DNA of 64,000 bases, from the NCBI RefSeq assembly GCF_024519315.1, contig NZ_JANIIC010000048.1, positions 1 through 64,000 on the forward strand, read 5' to 3'. Shown here in pieces: positions 8,613 to 15,904 of the stretch. Numbering within the stretch: position 1 is the first letter of the stretch; each line of letters opens with the position of its first letter. The notes under the pieces are model-generated. The model did no database searches. It saw only the letters and a program-made list of their open reading frames with translations, and was not told where the DNA came from. This DNA comes from Streptomyces malaysiensis subsp. samsunensis (lineage in GTDB: Bacteria; Actinomycetota; Actinomycetes; Streptomycetales; Streptomycetaceae). The position numbers and the translations under genes are program-made.

Positions 8613-9949
8613 CGCACGTCCGAAGTGGTCCGTCGTGTGCGGCCAGGGGCGCCCAGGTCGACTCCGTACTCCAGGACCTGGCCGTCAGCGTCCAGGAATC
8701 TGGCTGTGAGTACCAGGATTGCCGCCACCGTGTCGGCCTCCAGTTCAAGGAGTTGGAGGTCCTGCGTGGTAGCCATGCGCGCGGTCTCCTCATCCTCGCG
8801 CGTCACGACTCTGCGCCCCGTAGCCTGTTCGATCAGGTCCAGAGATAGGCCCTCTTTGAGACGCTCGCTGTGCAACAGCTCGGGGACCGCTTCACCGAAC
8901 TTAATCGGGATCCAAGAGGTCGAGTACGCGACGATGCCATGCCGGTCGCGGTAGACGCGGCTCCGCCGAATGACCTCGTCACCTGGCTCTACACCGAGAG
9001 CCCTCGCAACCTCACGCGGGGCGGGAATGATAGTTGCGGTGTGCCCATCGGAGCGCTCCCCCGCACACCAGGAGGAACCGGTGCGCTTCCCGCGCTCCGC
9101 GCGCTGAGCCCCAGAGGAGAGAGACACGGGCTGGCCAATACGCACGTATGCGGCGGTCGCGTCGTCCGATCGTTTGAACCGTGGCCACCGCTCGCCAGCC
9201 GGGTCAGCGAGCTCAGCTTCACGGGTGCGGGTGATAAGAGCGGCTGGCCCCTCGGTGCGTAGCAAGTCAAGGAGTTGTGCCCAGCTTAGGGCGCCGAAGC
9301 TGTCGACGAGTCGGCTCGCGCCGTCCGTCAGGAGCGCGGCCTGCCGGACTTTGGAAAGGTTGAGAGCCCCGGTGATTGCCTCGTCAGCGGCGGCCGGGTT
9401 GGTTGCCGCAACCCAGTATCCGCCTGGTCGGTTGCGGAGGCGACGCTGGACGGTGACGAGTGCGGAGACTCGTGCCGCATGCTCGGGAGTACCGGTCGGG
9501 CCTTGGAGGGCGGCGCGCATTTCGTGGCCGGCGACCTCTTCGACCCGCTTGTCGGTGACGGTCTGGATGCCGTCGTCGCCGAGGTCGAGCACCAGCACGT
9601 TGTCAGAGAGAACCAGGTATTCAAGGACGTCGTCCCGCTCACGGATCATCACGACGGTGGACGCAGGCACGGCCTCCTGGTCCAACGCGCAGGTGTCACG
9701 GTGCAGGTCGTTGACCTCAGCAATGGCGGTTCGCAGAGCTTCCCGCAGCCTCACTGTGTTGTCGCCGATCAGATTGATCAGGCACGTGCCGAGCTGTCGC
9801 ACGAACCATGGAGTGCCGTGGATGCACCCCATGGGCAGGTCTCTCGGGGCAGACAGGCCGTCCAGCACGACGACCCCGGTAGGACTGACGTGGACTGTGT
9901 CCTCGTTCGCAGCGCCCATACCCTGGGTCGATGCCACGGATACCTGCAC
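8609..9949 (-). CDS. PP2C-like phosphatase fused to a UTRA ligand-binding domain
   Basis: 446 residues with two parts. Residues 1-275 look like a PP2C/SpoIIE-type phosphatase: NEDTVHVSPTGVVVLDGLS near the start, ASTVVMIRERD, AALLTDGAS and a closing SDDATAAYVRI carry the expected acidic metal-binding positions. Residues about 300-440 match the UTRA domain of GntR regulators (RTGSSWCAGERSD, IPAPREVARALGV, EPGDEVIRRSRVYRDRHG, SLDLIEQATGRRV, EYGVDLGAPGRT). The GntR DNA-binding half is absent. GTG 9949 starts one base after the stop of the upstream gene. I infer a phosphatase controlled by a small ligand, probably acting with the HTH protein beside it. Confidence 0.7.
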   Translation of the reverse strand: MQVSVASTQGMGAANEDTVHVSPTGVVVLDGLSAPRDLPMGCIHGTPWFVRQLGTCLINLIGDNTVRLREALRTAIAEVNDLHRDTCALDQEAVPASTVVMIRERDDVLEYLVLSDNVLVLDLGDDGIQTVTDKRVEEVAGHEMRAALQGPTGTPEHAARVSALVTVQRRLRNRPGGYWVAATNPAAADEAITGALNLSKVRQAALLTDGASRLVDSFGALSWAQLLDLLRTEGPAALITRTREAELADPAGERWPRFKRSDDATAAYVRIGQPVSLSSGAQRAERGKRTGSSWCAGERSDGHTATIIPAPREVARALGVEPGDEVIRRSRVYRDRHGIVAYSTSWIPIKFGEAVPELLHSERLKEGLSLDLIEQATGRRVVTREDEETARMATTQDLQLLELEADTVAAILVLTARFLDADGQVLEYGVDLGAPGRTRRTTSDVR

Positions 9950-9950
9950 G

Positions 9951-10871
9951 TCAGGCCCCTTCCGGGCGGTAGAACGGCGTGATTCGCTCGCTTTCGACGA
10001 TCTCTAGAGTCTCCGGGTCAAACCGGCTGGAAATGAGGGTCGAGAACCGCTTGACCTTGAGCTCGCGGTGCACGTTGGCCAGCTCTTGGCTGAGCCAGTG
10101 GACGACGCCACCGGAGCCGCGAGCGTGGATGCCTGCGATGTAAAGGAAGGCCCCCTGGCCGTCTGGCCGGGGAAGGCGGCCGAAGTAGGCGATGTCGCCG
10201 TTCCCGCCTTCGTCCATGGGAGATCGGTAGACCTGGCCAGTGTTCCGGTCGACGAGGTGCCAGCCGTCGTCATCCTTCTCGAACCGCAGGTGAGGGTCGC
10301 TCTCAAGGATCTGCTCGATTAGGGGCGAGAGCCGCGGGCCACAGATCACGACCAGGTTGTTCCGGTTGAGCCGGACATTGCCACCGAGGGAGATCCGCTC
10401 GAACGCGATCTCCAGGCCCACGTCTTCAGCCAGTTCACGTAGGCGCTCGTAGGTCTGGACATCTTCGGTGGCGATCACAGGGCCCTGTACGGGCTTGTCT
10501 CGGCCATCCTGCAGCTTGCCATCCTCCAGCTTCTCGGCGAGGGCCACGATGACCTTCCCCGAACCGAGGAACAGACGCTCTGGAGGAGCGCCCTTAGCGA
10601 GCTGGCTCACTCGTCCCTTGCTGATGCCGAGCTCAGCTGCCAACTGGGTGCTGTTCAGTTGGCCGACGCGTAGCGTTTCGTTCATAGCCTCGTTGCGGAC
10701 GGCCTGAAATTCGTTGCCGTGGTCTTGGACCCGACCGGCGAGAGTATGCGCAACTTTTGCCCGCTCTAGGGGGTCGGACAGTTCCTTCAGCCGGGACAGG
10801 ACGACGTCGAAAGCCGCGTCGAACTGCTCCTTCAGGGAGGGCAAGTCCCCGTCGAGCTGTTCCCGCTCCAT
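9951..10871 (-). CDS. HTH regulator with a C-terminal sensor-like domain, 306 aa
   Basis: An N-terminal helical region (1-60) is followed by a helix-turn-helix at about 75-95 (STQLAAELGISKGRVSQLAK). The C-terminal domain (about 165-300) begins NNLVVICGPRLSPLIEQIL and includes DGWHLVDRNTGQVYRSPMDE and GAFLYIAGIHARGSGGV; this domain is common in Streptomyces but its function is unknown to me. ATG 10871 has GGGAGG six bases upstream. It is the first gene of a coupled three-gene operon and likely controls it through the palindromes at 10897-10922. Confidence 0.65.
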   Translation of the reverse strand: MEREQLDGDLPSLKEQFDAAFDVVLSRLKELSDPLERAKVAHTLAGRVQDHGNEFQAVRNEAMNETLRVGQLNSTQLAAELGISKGRVSQLAKGAPPERLFLGSGKVIVALAEKLEDGKLQDGRDKPVQGPVIATEDVQTYERLRELAEDVGLEIAFERISLGGNVRLNRNNLVVICGPRLSPLIEQILESDPHLRFEKDDDGWHLVDRNTGQVYRSPMDEGGNGDIAYFGRLPRPDGQGAFLYIAGIHARGSGGVVHWLSQELANVHRELKVKRFSTLISSRFDPETLEIVESERITPFYRPEGA

Positions 10872-10896
10872 GCGGTGCCTCCCTTCGCGAGATCAT

Positions 10897-10989
10897 GTTT
10901 ACCCCATTAAACCGCATCGGTTCAAGATGGTTGACGCGCGCTGTGACGGGTCCTATGGTTTCAGTAGCCGAGCGGTTTAGGGCGCTAAA
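10897..10989. promoter_or_regulatory. Operator-promoter region of the HTH/PP2C operon
   Basis: Overlapping palindromes lie just upstream of ATG 10871: GTTTA-CCCCAT-TAAAC (10897-10912) and AACCG-CAT-CGGTT (10910-10922); TTTAG-GGCG-CTAAA lies at 10976-10989. On the minus strand TTGAAC (10920-10925) could serve as a -35 box. They are good candidates for binding by the HTH protein. The rest of 10990-11241 holds no accepted gene. Confidence 0.5.
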
Positions 10990-11241
10990 TTCCTCGGTTG
11001 CGTTCGCTATATCGGCACGCCAGCGCCCACAAGCACTACCGCAGTAGGTCGTCTGCCCCTCCACGGGGTGGCCGGGGTCGATGGCACCACCAAATCCCCC
11101 GGGTTTCTCGACTGATCTGCGTGCACATCGCAGCGCTGATGCGCTGTCCGTGCTGCAGGACGCCGGTTCGCCGTGCGGCCTGGAGGGCGGAGAGAGCACC
11201 GCGACGCACGCCCAGCCCCTCCCTATGCAAGGAGCGCCCGC

Positions 11242-12045
11242 ATGCCCGTTTCGACCCTTGAGCCCACCGCACGCATGCGGCGGAGCCGGACCCGTACTCC
11301 GAAGATCAGTGCCCGACCGGCGCTCGTCCTCTCCACTCTCAAGCCTCACCAGTACGACTTGCGGCCCGCCTGCGCGTCGCTCATCTGCCCCGACTGCACG
11401 ACCTGGGTACCGATCACCGGCATCCAGGCCAAGGTCCAGAAGCTGGTCCCGCACCACACCAGTCCCGCGGGCGAGGAGGAGGCAATCCGCTGCTCGAGGG
11501 GCAGCAACCGGCAAGTCATCGTCGACGTGAAGTTCGAGGTGTGGTGGCAGCGCCTGCAGCAGGGCGTCGCGGAGACCGATGGCCGCCGCGCGACCCGCGT
11601 CACACGGAAGCCGAAGACGGCGGTCGTCCCGGCCGTCACCCAGATCCTGGCGCCGTTGCTTGACGCCAACGCCGCGCTCAAGCTCTACCGCGCTCATCGC
11701 AAAGGTTGCCCGATCTGCAAACAGCCCGGTCACACCCGCTGCACGGAAGGCGGTCGGCTCGCCCACCTCTACACGCACAAGCAGCGCACCGAGCCCGCCC
11801 GCCGCGCGGCCCTCACCCTTCGAGAAGACCTGGCTGAGCAGCGGGAGCGCGGCCTGTGGCTGCTGCGCGAGCTCCAATGGGCGTCGACCGCCGCCGGTGT
11901 ACGCCGGACCGACATCCAGCGCGTCCACGACGCCCTGGAGATGAAGCTCAAGCAGCTGAGCCCGAAGCTCAACCCCTGGGAGCACGCCGACTTCGAGAGC
12001 GCGATCGCGATGCTCGCGAGGCGATTGAAGCAGCTCAGCCGATAG
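11242..12045 (+). CDS. Conserved Streptomyces plasmid/ICE protein with cysteine pairs, 267 aa
   Basis: Basic N-terminus (RMRRSRTRTPKIS), then LICPDCTTWVPITG and GCPICKQPGHTRC, two cysteine clusters that may bind zinc. The C-terminal half is helical with Leu-rich repeats suggesting a coiled coil. ATG 11242 is preferred over earlier in-frame codons because AAGGAG lies seven bases before it. Proteins with this opening are common on Streptomyces accessory elements, but I know no function. It heads the long plus-strand small-gene series. Confidence 0.7.
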   Translation: MPVSTLEPTARMRRSRTRTPKISARPALVLSTLKPHQYDLRPACASLICPDCTTWVPITGIQAKVQKLVPHHTSPAGEEEAIRCSRGSNRQVIVDVKFEVWWQRLQQGVAETDGRRATRVTRKPKTAVVPAVTQILAPLLDANAALKLYRAHRKGCPICKQPGHTRCTEGGRLAHLYTHKQRTEPARRAALTLREDLAEQRERGLWLLRELQWASTAAGVRRTDIQRVHDALEMKLKQLSPKLNPWEHADFESAIAMLARRLKQLSR

Positions 12046-12212
12046 ATCGCCCACGCACGAACGACTACGGCCCCGGCCATCCCGTACGCGGGGAGGCCGG
12101 GGCCGCGGCCGCTCGTCCCGAGTAGTCGGAAGGCGACGGCCCCGGAGGGTGAGAGCTCCGGGGCCGCCTGTACAGGCCCTGATCTGGAGGAACCTGTGAT
12201 CAGCAGCATTGC
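12046..12212. other. Intergenic region with a GC-rich hairpin
   Basis: Contains CGGCCCCGGCC/GGCCGGGGCCG-type inverted repeats around 12068-12107 and a GGCCCC/GGGGCC pair near 12139-12165. GGAGG-AACCT-GTG at 12185-12198 could start a 22-codon peptide ending near 12264, but I do not call it. Confidence 0.4.
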
Positions 12213-12367
12213 ATGGCCCACGTCGGGTGGGAACCGGTTGTGGTTCGGGGGGTGGAGTGCGTGACGTGCCACTGCGGAAGCTCCATGTCCAAGGACAGCA
12301 GCACGGGTCAGTGGGTGTGTCGAACTCCAAGTGCGGCGCCTGGACGGACCCGGGCGTGGCCCGCTGA
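12213..12367 (+). pseudogene. Possible small zinc-ribbon protein with a one-base frameshift
   Basis: From ATG 12213 the frame reads VECVTCHCGSSMSKDSS then GQWVC. One frame over it continues SNSKCGAWTDPGVAR and stops at 12367. Joined, this gives a compact C-x-C ... C ... C protein of about 51 residues. The break sits at GTGTGTCG (about 12314-12322) and would be repaired by one extra base. There is no strong ribosome site. Treat as tentative. Confidence 0.3.
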
Positions 12368-12414
12368 TCCGCTGATCGCCGGATTGGGTGAGATGCCCAA
12401 AAATTTACCAAAGA

Positions 12415-12447
12415 CAACGGCCCCGGGATCGCGTCCCGGGGCCGTTG
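12415..12447 (+). terminator. Perfect GC-rich hairpin
   Basis: A 14-bp perfect stem (CAACGGCCCCGGGA, 12415-12428, with 12434-12447) and a 5-nt loop, 29 bp before the next start. It is one of a series of similar intergenic hairpins. Confidence 0.8.
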
Positions 12448-12475
12448 CCGGTTGCTCACATCTACGGAGATCGAC

Positions 12476-12811
12476 ATGACCACGATCGATCACACCAGCC
12501 GCCGCTACTCCCCGCCTGAGCAGGAGTTCATCGACCACCAGGCCGCGCTGCGGGGTTACATCACTTCCCGTCTCCTGGTCACTGACTGGCACCGGGCCAA
12601 TGACCTCGCTCAGCAGACTTGGACCGGGGCGCTCTCTCAGCCTCGCCGCAGTCACGCCCCCGACACCGATGGGGTGCCCGGCTGGATCGCCGACCAGGCC
12701 CGCATCGTGCTGTGGCGTTTCCTTCTGCTGCAACTCGCAGCGCGGGAGGACGTCCTCACTCCGGCCGCTGTAGTCCGAAGCCCTGCCGCGGCGGTCGTGG
12801 TGGCCGCCTGA
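12476..12811 (+). CDS. Sigma-70 region 2-like small protein, 111 aa
   Basis: Residues about 14-75 (EQEFIDHQAALRGYITSRL, ANDLAQQTWTGAL, GWIADQARIVLWRFLL) have the helix pattern of sigma-factor region 2, the core-polymerase and -10 contact domain. There is no region 4, so it would be a stand-alone region 2-like protein or a degenerate ECF factor. ATG 12476 has GGAG six bases upstream. The RsbW-like ATPase gene follows, which suggests a sigma/anti-sigma relation. That link is inference from proximity. Confidence 0.5.
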   Translation: MTTIDHTSRRYSPPEQEFIDHQAALRGYITSRLLVTDWHRANDLAQQTWTGALSQPRRSHAPDTDGVPGWIADQARIVLWRFLLLQLAAREDVLTPAAVVRSPAAAVVVAA

Positions 12812-12910
12812 TCCCTCGTACCAGCGACCACGGCCCTGGACATCCCCGCTCACCTGGCGGATGCCCAGCGGCCGCGGCTGCTCGTCCGGGCAGTCGGTCA
12901 AAACGATGAA

Positions 12911-12935
12911 GGCCCCGGGATAGCGCCCCGGGGCC
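12911..12935 (+). terminator. GC-rich hairpin
   Basis: GGCCCCGGG (12911-12919) pairs with CCCGGGGCC (12927-12935), 34 bp before the next start. Confidence 0.7.
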
Positions 12936-12968
12936 GATTCGGTCGAAATCTGTAGGAGGAAGACGACC

Positions 12969-13616
12969 TTGAGCACCATCATGACATCCCCACCGCCTCC
13001 TCGCGCCCATGAGGGCGACAGCGATCCGGACCCGGACGAGGCGCTGCGCCGGGTCAAGGAGCAGGAGAGGCGGAGCGAGTTGCCGCCCCTCCCGTCTGCC
13101 CCTGGGCTGCGCGTCCGGCGCCACGCTCGCGGCGTCGTCGCTCGGATGACCGCCTCGGCTGTCACGCTCGGTGCCGTGCGCGAGCTGGTCGGCACCGTGC
13201 CGGTGGAGTGCGGGGCGGACCGCGAGGCTGCCGAGACCGCGCAGTTGGTGGTCTCGGAGCTGATCGGTAATGCCGTGCGGGTCTGCGGTGACGGCGTCCA
13301 GCTGTTAGTGGAGGCGTACGCCTCTGCTGACCGCGGTGTCACCGTCATCGTCCGCGACCCGCGTGGCGATCTGCTGCCCACCCGCCGTAAGACGGCGATG
13401 GACAGTGACGACGCGGAGTGCGGGCGTGGCCTGCACCTGCTGGATGTGCTGGCACCGGGTTGGACCGTCGGGCGTCTGCCGATCGGCAAGCAGATCCGAT
13501 GCCACATCGAGAAGGGTTGCAGCTGCGGACCGAACGACGAATGCAGGCACCCTCACCCGATTCCTTCCGAGATTGCCCCGGCGGCCGGTGTGACGGTGAA
13601 GGCGGGTGTCCGATGA
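12969..13616 (+). CDS. RsbW-like anti-sigma/serine kinase ATPase (HATPase_c)
   Basis: 215 residues with a Pro-rich, charged N-terminus and an HATPase_c domain at about 55-190. AQLVVSELIGNAVRVCGDG is the N-box with its Asn. VIVRDPRGDLLP and GRGLHLLDVLAPGW are the two glycine/aspartate nucleotide-binding motifs. The family binds sigma factors or phosphorylates anti-anti-sigma proteins. The tail adds KGCSCGPNDEC, a cysteine cluster unusual for the family. TTG 12969 has GGAGG nine bases before it and beats the in-frame ATG 12981. It overlaps the next gene as ATGA. Confidence 0.8.
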   Translation: MSTIMTSPPPPRAHEGDSDPDPDEALRRVKEQERRSELPPLPSAPGLRVRRHARGVVARMTASAVTLGAVRELVGTVPVECGADREAAETAQLVVSELIGNAVRVCGDGVQLLVEAYASADRGVTVIVRDPRGDLLPTRRKTAMDSDDAECGRGLHLLDVLAPGWTVGRLPIGKQIRCHIEKGCSCGPNDECRHPHPIPSEIAPAAGVTVKAGVR

Positions 13617-13726
13617 AGAAGATCCTTCAACGTCTGTTGATCGTCGCGTCCTGGACGTGCTGGTTCTGCCAGGCCGAAGTGCCCGGCGACCAGAAGGTCT
13701 GTGGCTGCCAGCGCCCCATCGGCTGA
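13613..13726 (+). CDS. Small cysteine-rich protein, 37 aa
   Basis: Starts inside the stop of the RsbW-like gene (ATGA overlap) and ends at 13726. The product opens MKKILQRLLIVASW, a short hydrophobic helix, followed by TCWFCQAEVPGDQKVCGC, a CxxC ... CxC zinc-knuckle-like cluster. The coupling suggests it is made with, and may assist, the ATPase. A strong hairpin follows 6 bp after the stop. Confidence 0.6.
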   Translation: MKKILQRLLIVASWTCWFCQAEVPGDQKVCGCQRPIG

Positions 13727-13731
13727 CTCTG

Positions 13732-13762
13732 TTGTGGCTGGCCTGCCCGAGGCCAGCCACAA
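13732..13762 (+). terminator. Hairpin terminator
   Basis: A 13-bp perfect stem (TTGTGGCTGGCCT, 13732-13744, with 13750-13762) and a 5-nt loop, immediately after the 37-aa gene. Confidence 0.8.
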
Positions 13763-13800
13763 CAAGTTCCTACCGGCGCTGACGCGCCATCACGAGCGTC

Positions 13801-13834
13801 TGCGGGCCCCACGGAGATCACTGTGGGGCCCGCA
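13801..13834. terminator. GC-rich hairpin
   Basis: TGCGGGCCCCAC (13801-13812) with GTGGGGCCCGCA (13823-13834), a perfect 12-bp stem and 10-nt loop. Confidence 0.7.
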
Positions 13835-13860
13835 TCGCTTTGACCTGCTGCGGCCAACCG

Positions 13861-14001
13861 ATGGCGTCCCGCAACGGCCGGTACGAACGCGACATCTGCT
13901 ACGGCTGGAACGACGTAGGCGTCACGTTCGTGACCCCGCCGACGGCCACCTGCCGATCGGCCAGGGTCCGGCACCGTCCCGAACCGCCGGACATCACCTG
14001 A
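13861..14001 (+). CDS. Possible small protein, 46 aa
   Basis: ATG 13861 opens MASRNGRYERDICYGWNDVG and runs to TGA 13999-14001. The opening is aromatic and non-repetitive, unlike the Arg/Pro-rich alternative frame, but there is no good ribosome site and the tail is basic low-complexity. It lies between two hairpins like the other genes of the series. Low confidence. Confidence 0.3.
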   Translation: MASRNGRYERDICYGWNDVGVTFVTPPTATCRSARVRHRPEPPDIT

Positions 14002-14011
14002 ACATAACCGC

Positions 14012-14043
14012 GCTGCCCTCGCTCCTCCCGGCGTGAGGGCAGC
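14012..14043 (+). terminator. Hairpin terminator
   Basis: GCTGCCCTC (14012-14020) pairs with GAGGGCAGC (14035-14043), loop 14 nt. Confidence 0.6.
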
Positions 14044-14064
14044 GCCTTACCTTCCACATCCCTA

Positions 14065-14430
14065 TTGACCATTACCGACATAGCTCGGGCCACGCAGGCG
14101 GCTGCCGCACACGTCATCGCCGCGCGAGGCGTGCGGAGTCCGGCCGCCCTCGCCCTGCTGCTCGCCGCGGACGTAGCGGCGGGCGTGGCCTTGGACGCCG
14201 GCCACCCTGTCCACGCCATTTACCCACTCCGAAAGGCTCCGACGATGAGTGCACCCAGCCCCACAACACCGAAACCGCGTGATCCGCGTACACCGCTCGA
14301 GCGTGCCCAGGCCCAGCTGGCGGCCATCCATGACGAGCTGCGCGGGCCGAGCCTGTCCCGCAGCAGGCGGCGGCAGCTCGCCGACCGGATCCACGAGCTG
14401 AACGACGAAATCAGCAGTTTGAGCAGCTGA
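14065..14430 (+). CDS. Hypothetical protein, 121 aa
   Basis: Read from TTG 14065 the first 60 residues are Ala-rich helices (AALALLLAADVAAGVALDAG). The second half, from an internal ATG at 14245, is a charged helical hairpin (LERAQAQLAAIHDELRG, SRRRQLADRIHELNDEI). ATG 14245 has GAAAGG eight bases upstream and could start a separate 61-aa protein. No stop separates the halves, so I keep one gene and flag the alternative. Function unknown. Confidence 0.5.
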   Translation: MTITDIARATQAAAAHVIAARGVRSPAALALLLAADVAAGVALDAGHPVHAIYPLRKAPTMSAPSPTTPKPRDPRTPLERAQAQLAAIHDELRGPSLSRSRRRQLADRIHELNDEISSLSS

Positions 14431-14584
14431 CCTCGGCCGCTGATGCCCTCCCCCAACTGACGCTGACCGCAGCCCGCGCTGCCCTGGCTGCCGCTCGGAG
14501 AGGCGGCTGCCAGGAGTGCGCAGGACGCACTGCCCCGCCCCGGCGGGGCCCGACATGCGAAGGCCACTGAGAGGACTTCCGACC

Positions 14585-14881
14585 TTGAACAGCATCCCCT
14601 TGCCGTCTGCCGACGACGAGATCGGCCCCCGCCGCCCCGGCGCCATCTACCAGAACGTCGACGGCCGCTTCGAGGTCCTGGTGCTCATCAGGGACCCGAT
14701 CAGGGCAACGGCGCTCCTCGGCCGAGCTGGCGCGCGGTGGGCGGTCATCGTGCGCGACACGCTGCGTCCCGACGGGCAGCCGTTCCCGGTCGGGTCGGCC
14801 TGGACCGGCTCCGACTACCTGATCCGGTGCGGCAAGGCCGAATCCGGCAGGGGCGCGAACGCTTTTACCCGTGCTGCCTGA
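14585..14881 (+). CDS. Hypothetical protein, 98 aa
   Basis: TTG 14585 is chosen because its context (ribosome site, then CGACC-TTG-A) copies that of the RsbW-like gene at 12969. The product reads GAIYQNVDGRFEVLVLIRDP and ARWAVIVRDTLRPDGQPFP, a compact beta-rich domain like small nucleotide- or RNA-binding barrels, but I cannot name the family. Hairpins lie on both sides. Confidence 0.55.
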   Translation: MNSIPLPSADDEIGPRRPGAIYQNVDGRFEVLVLIRDPIRATALLGRAGARWAVIVRDTLRPDGQPFPVGSAWTGSDYLIRCGKAESGRGANAFTRAA

Positions 14882-14945
14882 CGACCCGAAGTTTTCCCCG
14901 GACGCAGGTGCTCCGCCCCGGCCATGAGACCGCCGACACACAACA

Positions 14946-14970
14946 GCCCCGGGGCTCGCATCCCCGGGGC
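14946..14970 (+). terminator. GC-rich hairpin
   Basis: GCCCCGGGG (14946-14954) with CCCCGGGGC (14962-14970), a perfect 9-bp stem and 7-nt loop, 35 bp before the WhiB start. Confidence 0.7.
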
Positions 14971-15005
14971 CGCTTCGTCACTACCGGACCTTCTGGGAGG
15001 CCCTT

Positions 15006-15317
15006 GTGCACACCATCGTACGCACTGCCCCGTACAGCTACGGCGCCGTCTCCACCGTCGGCCCCGCCGGCCCCCGCCCGGCCTGCGCCGACAAGGACCC
15101 CGAGCTGTTCTTCCCCATCGGCAACACCGCTCCCGCACTGCGCCAGATCAAAAAAGCCAAAGCCGTCTGCCGCCACTGCCCGCTGATGGAGAGCTGCCTC
15201 CAGGGCGCCCTGGAGCGCGGCGAGGCGTTCGGCGTCTGGGGCGGCACCGATGAGGACGACCGCCGCCGTATGAAGCGCCGCGCCGCCCGCAAGCGCACCC
15301 GCAACACCAGCGCCTGA
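15006..15317 (+). CDS. WhiB-family transcription factor (Wbl)
   Basis: 103 residues with the WhiB signature: four cysteines (C27; then C55, C58 and C64 in VCRHCPLMESC) that hold a 4Fe-4S cluster, the GVWGG turn at about 75-79 and a basic DNA-contacting tail (RRRMKRRAARKRTR). Wbl proteins bind the major sigma factor and respond to redox state or NO. GTG 15006 has GGGAGG five bases upstream. It is plasmid-borne and flanked by hairpins, so probably transcribed alone or in short units. Confident on family; target genes unknown. Confidence 0.92.
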   Translation: MHTIVRTAPYSYGAVSTVGPAGPRPACADKDPELFFPIGNTAPALRQIKKAKAVCRHCPLMESCLQGALERGEAFGVWGGTDEDDRRRMKRRAARKRTRNTSA

Positions 15318-15339
15318 TCGCAGCCCTGGGCTGCCCGGG

Positions 15340-15375
15340 CGCCACCGGCCCGGAATCTGCTCCGGCCCGGTGGCG
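15340..15375 (+). terminator. Hairpin terminator
   Basis: A 15-nt arm at 15340-15354 (CGCCACCGGCCCGGA) pairs with 15361-15375 with one mismatch, after the WhiB gene. Confidence 0.75.
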
Positions 15376-15472
15376 GCGGAGAACGCAGGGACCGCACCGA
15401 GTAGCCGACCGCTCGATCCGGCTGCTCTCTGGCCCATACCTCAACCTGCATCGCATTCAAGGGAGATCACTC

Positions 15473-15799
15473 ATGGCAACGACGCCCGTTTGCCCGCACA
15501 CACCGGTGTGCCCGTCGGCCGACAGCTCCGACCGCGAGGCCGCCCACCTCGTGGCGCACCACCCGGAGCAGGGCTGGAGCCTGCTGTGCAACGGAGTCCT
15601 TCTTTTTGAAGACACCGGCGAGCTGCTCCCCGACGGCCGCATCATCGCTCCTCACCGGCCCACCAATGCCCACGTCGACGGGGTGCTGTCGTTCCGGCCC
15701 GCGGACACCCGCGCGCTCATCGGGGGCGCGGCCGGCAGCGGGAAGTCCAACGTGGCTGCGGCTCTGGCGAACTCCTCCACCGACCACTGGTCGGCCTGA
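15473..15799 (+). CDS. DUF5999 protein with a P-loop-like tail, 108 aa
   Basis: Residues 1-65 match the small Streptomyces DUF5999 family: VCPHTPVCPSADSSDREAA, HPEQGWSLLCNGVLLFED and LLPDGRIIAPHRP. DUF5999 proteins usually end there. This one continues with SFRPADTRALIGG and AAGSGKSNVAAAL, which satisfies the Walker A pattern GxxxxGKS, then stops 13 residues later. The tail may be the start of a lost ATPase domain or a chance motif. Function of DUF5999 is unknown. ATG 15473 has GGGAG upstream. Confidence 0.7.
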   Translation: MATTPVCPHTPVCPSADSSDREAAHLVAHHPEQGWSLLCNGVLLFEDTGELLPDGRIIAPHRPTNAHVDGVLSFRPADTRALIGGAAGSGKSNVAAALANSSTDHWSA

Positions 15800-15811
15800 C
15801 GGCTGCCTGAT

Positions 15812-15854
15812 CCGCCCGCACCGACGCCGAAATCCTGGCGGCCGGTGCGGGCGG
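15812..15854 (+). terminator. Hairpin terminator
   Basis: CCGCCCGCACCG (15812-15823) with CGGTGCGGGCGG (15843-15854), a perfect 12-bp stem, between the DUF5999 gene and the next start. Confidence 0.7.
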
Positions 15855-15904
15855 TGAGGGGGAGCCGGACAGTCCGGACCGTCTGCCCGTCCAGGAGGAC
15901 ATAG

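Noticed and set aside
10976..10989. Similarity of TTTAGGGCGCTAAA to the RK2 KorB operator TTTAGCSGCTAAA
   Set aside because: The centre is one base longer and differs, it is a single copy far from parAB, and the nine TTTACG sites are the better ParB targets.
10955..11000. tRNA-like D-arm sequence (GCCGAGCGGTTTAGGGC)
   Set aside because: It resembles a box A, but there is no acceptor stem, anticodon arm or T-loop around it; the TTTAG/CTAAA inverted repeat explains it better.
10633..12483. Long minus-strand open frame opposite the 11242 gene
   Set aside because: Low-complexity Arg/Ala/Gly product running across a promoter region and antisense to a better supported gene.
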